A stretch of 64,000 nucleotides of DNA from positions 10,391,672 to 10,455,671 of the forward strand of contig NC_045144.1 in assembly GCF_008831285.2 (NCBI RefSeq), read 5' to 3'. The translations under genes and the position numbers were made by a program. Numbering within the stretch: the stretch's first letter is position 1; every line of letters begins with the position of its first letter. Shown here one piece after another: positions 59,680-64,000 of the stretch. The notes below the pieces were generated by a model. That model had not been told where the DNA came from and did not search any database. It worked only from the letters and a program-made list of their open reading frames with translations. Source of the DNA: Nymphaea colorata (taxonomy: Eukaryota > Streptophyta > Magnoliopsida > Nymphaeales > Nymphaeaceae).

Positions 59680-62142
59680 TGAATGTTCACTAAAAATCGG
59701 TGGGACTTAAAGTTGTATTTAGCAAATAATTAATAATACATACATATTAACTTGCAGTTCTCGTTCTAAAAGGAGTCTAACTAGTGCACATTGTTGAGGA
59801 AAAGAATTATGTCACATTAAATAGAGATTCTTGGACAAGAAATTGAAATTTTATTTGAAAAATAATCATCAAGCCTGGCGAAAATCCAAAATGTGATCAA
59901 TGGAACAATCAGGTAAGAGAATTGTTAGGACATCTTGGCCATGTTCTGTCCAGGTTTGACTTAGTCTGTGAATGTCTTGATTCATCCAGTGCTCTGTCAA
60001 TCATTTCACTGGCTATAAATGCTAAATAAATTAATTTCATAACATACTTGTCCATTATCTGAGTCATATCACTTTCCTAAACCAGATGGTGAAGACATTG
60101 CAGTAGACCATATCGTCATCTTCATTTTGAACACGACTGGTTCCCAGATTCCATACCGAAAGTTAAACTTTTGCTAAAAAATGAAAAGTTTCCTAAAGCG
60201 AGACGGTTTTTGTTAAATGTATAAATTTTGCAGGACTCAGAAGGCATTCTTGTTGCTAACATTGGAAGCTACATGGGAGGAGTTGATCTATGGCAAAATG
60301 AAGATGAGAATTACGATAATTTCGGTCCTCAATATATGCATGACAAGATATTGGAGGTTGTGAGCATATCTGGAATATGGCATCTAGGGAAGCTTCAGGT
60401 ACTTGCTTTTATGAAGTCTTTAGCTGATGTCAGGAGTCCAGGCAGTGGTTTAGAGTTGGTCTAAATTCACTTCAATGTTTCATGATAAATATCTCCTACA
60501 ATAAACTAATAGCTAATCTATCAGTAAAAGTGACAAATGCAGTCCAGACAGTGCTAGTGGAACACATTTTTGGCATTTGGGTGCTGGTTAGTTGCATAGC
60601 CTACTCCAAGTTGCTTAGTCTGGGTTGAGGTCATAGTCACCAATACTCTCTGCGAATTTTCAGCAAAATTTTTGTTGAGTTGTAGATTTTCTCTGGAAAA
60701 TATTAGGAAAGTCTCGGAATTTTTAAACTTAAGTATAAGAAAAAGGGAAAAATATGAGATATTTATAGGATTTTTATGATCTTTTATGTAAAAATGTAAG
60801 GAAAAAATTGAAAAAAGCATTTTCAAAAAAGTAAAATAAACACAATGGAAAAAAATGCTTAAAAATATGAAGCGAGAAGGCTTTGACAGAAGGCTTGGAA
60901 AAAATATCAGGAACATTTCGGGGATAATATTGTGATATTTTTGTCTTTTGGTGATATTTTGAGAATGCCAGGATATTTTGCCAATATGATCAGCTTGCTT
61001 CACAATGGGGTTATATTGGAGACATTTGTGATTCTGTTTGAGGTTACTTTCTAAGCTTTAGTGAGTTGAAGATAAATTTCTGGTGTTATTTAAGTTGTCT
61101 TCCATGTAGGTGCCCACTGGTCTATTCATGAGCTTTTGTGCATGTGTTTTTCCGGCTGTGGAACATTGGTTCTTTTGGGCCTTGCCAGTAGATTGAGCTG
61201 GTGTTTGTCTAGATTCAATTTCTATTGCACTTCGCCTAGGCATCAAAATTTCCAACAAGAGAATTTGAGTGTGGTAGTACACTGAAGTCTGAACTGCACT
61301 ATCAATAGTGCAGTAGGATCTAAATTTCTGTAGCATTCAGTTGTTAGTCTGACTGGTGAGGTCATCAAGTTCCCGGGTCTGGTTGCCCACTTGTTTTCAC
61401 GGTTAGATACGTAAAGCATTTTGGACCACAGTTTTGTCCAAAACCATTCTCCGACATAGTCCCTTTTGCAGTGCATGTTTGCTTCTACTTTCTTGCAGTA
61501 ACTTCATGTCTTATCAATACTGTGCTAAGCCCAATCCTATAATACAGAGCACGTGCTGCATGAATTTTTCTGATTGATATGCATGATTTTTGCTAGCAAT
61601 TTGAAACAGTAAGTTATTGAACTATTGGTGTTTTCACAAATTCAAGTATATGTTTACTAAAAATGGTAAAGAATGGAACCGGGCTTATTATTCACTGGGT
61701 GTTTGTACGTGGAACAGGTTGGCCTTTCAAGAGCTCGAAGACTGGCACAAGGGCGGTCTATTAGCATAGATCTCTTTTCAACCTTTCCCGTGCAGATAGA
61801 TGGGGAACCGTGGGTTCAACAGCCATGTACTTTATCTATAACTCATCATGGCCAGGTTGTATTTCTGGAATGTTTCTTGGTCTGCTTTATCTTGGATACT
61901 TTCTTCTCTTTGCAGGCATGCTTGTACTTTTCTATGCATATCAGTGGACCTGTTTTACTCTCTGCTGACTTCTGTCTGATTCTATTTTGAAGGCATTTAT
62001 GCTAAAAAAGGCAGCCGAAGAACCTCTAGGTCACGCTGCTGCCATTGTTGCAGAGGTGCTGGAGAATGCTCAAAGTAGCCGTGTTATCACAGCCTCACAA
62101 AAGAAAGCATTGCTGCAGGAGATGGCTCTTCGGCTCTCCTAA
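53194..62142 (+). CDS. DGK1: Diacylglycerol kinase, cluster I (membrane-anchored, two C1 domains), seven coding exons
   Basis: Phosphorylates diacylglycerol with ATP to phosphatidic acid, a stress-signalling lipid. Exons by reading splice sites: 53194-54360, 55938-56310, 56390-56466, 59344-59463, 60234-60398, 61718-61855 and 61993-62142. All introns are GT-AG and the phases are consistent, giving 729 residues (Arabidopsis DGK1 is about the same). A membrane anchor is at residues 27-48. Two cysteine-rich C1 domains lie at about 80-142 and 153-216, the second with the extended form typical of the group. The catalytic domain starts at about 355 ([16 protein letters not shown]), with the ATP-binding GGDGT at 418-422 and PAGTGNDL after it. 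The accessory domain includes [21 protein letters not shown] took the ATG at 53194 (good context); an in-frame ATG at 53185 is possible. DGK1 or DGK2 cannot be separated by eye. No defect seen. Confidence 0.93.
55231..55271. repeat. (TC)n tract in intron 1 of the kinase gene
   Basis: About 41 bp of uninterrupted TC inside the 1577-bp first coding intron (54361-55937). The rest of the intron is AT-rich with no sign of another gene. Confidence 0.95.
56530..57060. repeat. Degenerate tandem repeats and CT tracts in intron 3 of the kinase gene
   Basis: The word CTTATTAGCTTGCATTTT recurs at about 56533, 56756 and 56946. Around it GTGCATGG, GGCCATGTG, TTTATCA and TTTATGCAAG recur in the same order, with CT tracts at 56633-56661 and 56821-56836. 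The unit is roughly 190-220 bp. The intron (56467-59343, 2877 bp) is the largest of the gene. The remaining 57060-59343 holds no recognised gene. Confidence 0.7.
59626..59677. repeat. (TG)n(AG)n compound microsatellite in intron 4 of the kinase gene
   Basis: About 18 bp of TG followed by about 34 bp of AG, between exon 4 (ends 59463) and exon 5 (starts 60234). Confidence 0.95.
60399..61717. other. Intron 5 of the kinase gene
   Basis: 1319 bp. From about 60650 to 60980 it is rich in GAAAATAT and AAAAATG words and gives a long but meaningless minus-strand frame (60554-61003). No other gene recognised. Confidence 0.5.

Positions 62143-62196
<54 letters not shown>
62143..62196. repeat. (CT)n(CA)n microsatellite starting directly after the kinase stop codon
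   Basis: CT repeats occupy 62143-62169 and CA repeats 62169-62196, beginning with the first base after the TAA at 62140-62142. The tract therefore forms the start of the 3' UTR. Confidence 0.95.
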
Positions 62197-62199
<3 letters not shown>

Positions 62200-63288
62200 C
62201 CCCTCCCCCGCTTCCCCCCTTTTTCTCTCTCCTCCCTTTCAACGCAATGATAAAGTAGTTCAATATAGTCAGTCACACATTGTACAACAACTAGATACAT
62301 GGTGAAATTCGACCAAATGAAAGTCGGTATAATCATCCTTCTGTAGTTAATCTTCTTACAGTTGTCATCATGATCAATCTTATTCACCATCATTATTGCT
62401 GGCAAAAGTGACAAACAAATGGATGCTTTTCCTTAGCCAAATACACTGCAATTTTATATATTTTATATAACGTCTAGGAACCTTATTGGATGATAAGTGC
62501 AGCACGCTTTGCATCATCTTCGCATTGTTATTAGGTAACGTTCTTTCTGTTGACACCGGATTATTGTATATGAACCTTATATATCAGTGTAGGTTGAAGT
62601 TGATAACTGGCTGATTGTTTTCAACTCAGTACTTTCTGAAAACTGGATGAATTGCTAAAATTATTAGCAGGGGATTTATGCAGATTGGCTGTTCCCGTCG
62701 GATCTTTCTTTTTTAACAAAGCTTCGGAATGAAAATTTTAAATTCTGATGACCCCTATTGCTGAATAAAAATGGTCACAAAGGCGAGTTGCATGTGCTGG
62801 AGGTTCCATTTTTGGGTGGATTTCTTTGTTCATGTAGCTGTAGCTTATGTGTTAACTTGATGTTAAAGTCGTCTTGCAACAATGTGTTTCCATCCAGTTC
62901 GGTATGCACAGCCTTTTTTTCTTTCCGTAAGCCATTGACATTGGTACTATCTGTTTCTGTCTTGAAAGCCTTGACCGTTTCCTTTGAGCTCATGTGAAAT
63001 GCTCATAACAAAGAAACGCGTGCCATTTTTTTGCTCGACACCAACTTTGAATACTGAAATCAAGTTCATCGGTAAATAATCTTTAAACCACATTTGAGGA
63101 GCGAGGAGATTATGTAACATATTGGGGCATCAGAAACAGTTTATGAATTACAATTTTAACCTTAAAAGTTCTTCAACGTTACTGTGTTTTTATGTGAGTA
63201 TTGCTAATACATTACACCAGAATTTGGAACTAATAATACATATAAAAATTAACAACGTTTTGCTCGTGTCTCAAACCAGACGGAAAAT
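62197..63288. other. 3' UTR and downstream flank of the kinase gene
   Basis: The 3' UTR probably ends within a few hundred bases; I could not pick the poly(A) site. The remainder is AT-rich and I recognise no gene, although short frames exist at 62758-62997 on both strands. Confidence 0.4.
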
Positions 63289-63290
63289 GA

Positions 63291-63414
63291 ATGCTTGATA
63301 GTTACGAAATACACAATTAAACTAAGAGACTAAAATAGTCCAAGATCAATGAATGTTTGATAGTTACGAAATTCGCAATTAAACTAAGAGACTAAAATAG
63401 TCCAAGAATAAGTG
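63291..63414. repeat. 62-bp tandem duplication
   Basis: Two copies at an offset of 62 bp (63291 and 63353): ATG(C/T)TTGATAGTTACGAAAT then CAATTAAACTAAGAGACTAA and AATAGTCCAAGA. They differ at a few bases. Non-coding. Confidence 0.85.
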
Positions 63415-63780
63415 AAGCCAAAGTATTATGCTATTGATTGTGGCAAATTTGTAATTTTCGGTCATAAATTGTGGGTAGACTAGTAATTGGCTAATCAAGA
63501 TTAAATTATGTTAATTATGATTAAGTTTAGCTAATAACAATTTAATAACTTAAGCACCCAATTAACGATAGGTTAAGAGTTCTTAAGTTAAGATTAGACA
63601 CTAAGTTAAACCGAAACGAAAACTAATCATTTAAATAGAAATTGAACAGATCACTTTAAAATATATCACTTTTTCTAAAACCTTCTTAAGATAGAAAATC
63701 TAAGACATAATATAATAAGTGATGAAAGAATGACAACTTTTGGCTATAAATAAAGGTTGCCACCCCCTTTGGAATGCAAT
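63415..63780. other. AT-rich spacer
   Basis: TTAATTA-type low-complexity sequence with no gene recognised. Confidence 0.4.
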
Positions 63781-63960
63781 GTAAGGGAGAAGAAGAAGAG
63801 AGAGAAGAGAGGAAAGGGGAAAGGAGGAGAGGAAGAAGAGAGAGAAGAAGAGAAAGCGGTAGGAGAGGAGAAAAAGAGAGTAGAGGGAGAAGAGGAGAAA
63901 GAAGAGAGAGAGGAGAGAAAAAAAAGGGTAGAGAGAGAAAAATTGAGGAGAGAAAAAGTG
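63781..63960. repeat. Purine (GA-rich) tract
   Basis: About 180 bp of almost pure A/G (GAAGAAGAGAGAGAAGAGAGG-like). Long Ser/Leu/Pro frames on the opposite strand are artefacts of it. It could be a GA-rich leader of a gene beyond the window, but nothing here shows that. Confidence 0.85.
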
Positions 63961-64000
63961 ACTGTTGGCAACAAAACTTTGTCAAATCCTTCATCTTGCA

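Noticed and set aside
60554-61003. 149-codon minus-strand frame inside kinase intron 5
   Set aside because: Phe/Ser/Lys-rich translation of an A-rich intron, with no motif. It is antisense to a well-supported gene.
63686-63994. Ser/Leu/Pro-rich minus-strand frames
   Set aside because: They translate a nearly pure purine tract.

Overview
The window is nuclear DNA from a flowering plant. It holds two complete and conserved plant genes, a great deal of decayed transposon DNA, many (TC)n, (GA)n and (CATA)n tracts, and one large block of mitochondrial DNA. It begins with AAGCTT, as a HindIII BAC insert would. I cannot name the species from the sequence alone.

Layout. 0-1 kb: the 5' part of a class II small heat-shock protein gene (minus strand), with TATA box and heat-shock elements but no body. 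1.1-1.4 kb: a Harbinger-type fragment. 2.75-6.3 kb: a complete UDP-glucose 6-dehydrogenase gene (minus; 480 codons in one exon, with a likely 5'-UTR intron). 7.6-7.8 kb: a hAT-type MITE. 7.75-17.9 kb: three nearly identical 3.39-kb tandem copies whose junctions contain filler resembling the MITE end. 18.7-19.1 kb: a Ty3/gypsy gag remnant. 22.08-23.80 kb: a PIF/Harbinger element with both ends, a 3-bp target duplication, a transposase tail and a downstream RNase H1 N-terminal-like domain. 24-31 kb: repeat-rich DNA with short broken coding pieces. 31.5-45.1 kb: a FAR1/MULE-type gene (minus) cut in two by about 11.9 kb of mitochondrial DNA, which carries the start of cox2, trnI-CAU, trnY-GUA, a trnQ-like relic, copia and LINE pieces, and dense short repeats. 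45.5-45.9 kb: a GC-rich hAT MITE with a perfect 8-bp target duplication. 46-52 kb: retroelement debris. 52.1-62.6 kb: a complete cluster I diacylglycerol kinase gene (plus; seven coding exons, 729 codons by my splicing). 62.6-64 kb: non-coding.

The two intact genes are unrelated housekeeping or signalling functions: UDP-glucuronate supply for cell-wall sugars, and phosphatidic acid signalling. Nothing suggests that they act together. Most of the rest records insertion, tandem amplification and organelle-to-nucleus transfer. I computed nothing. Splice sites and homologies come from reading the sequence and from remembered family features.
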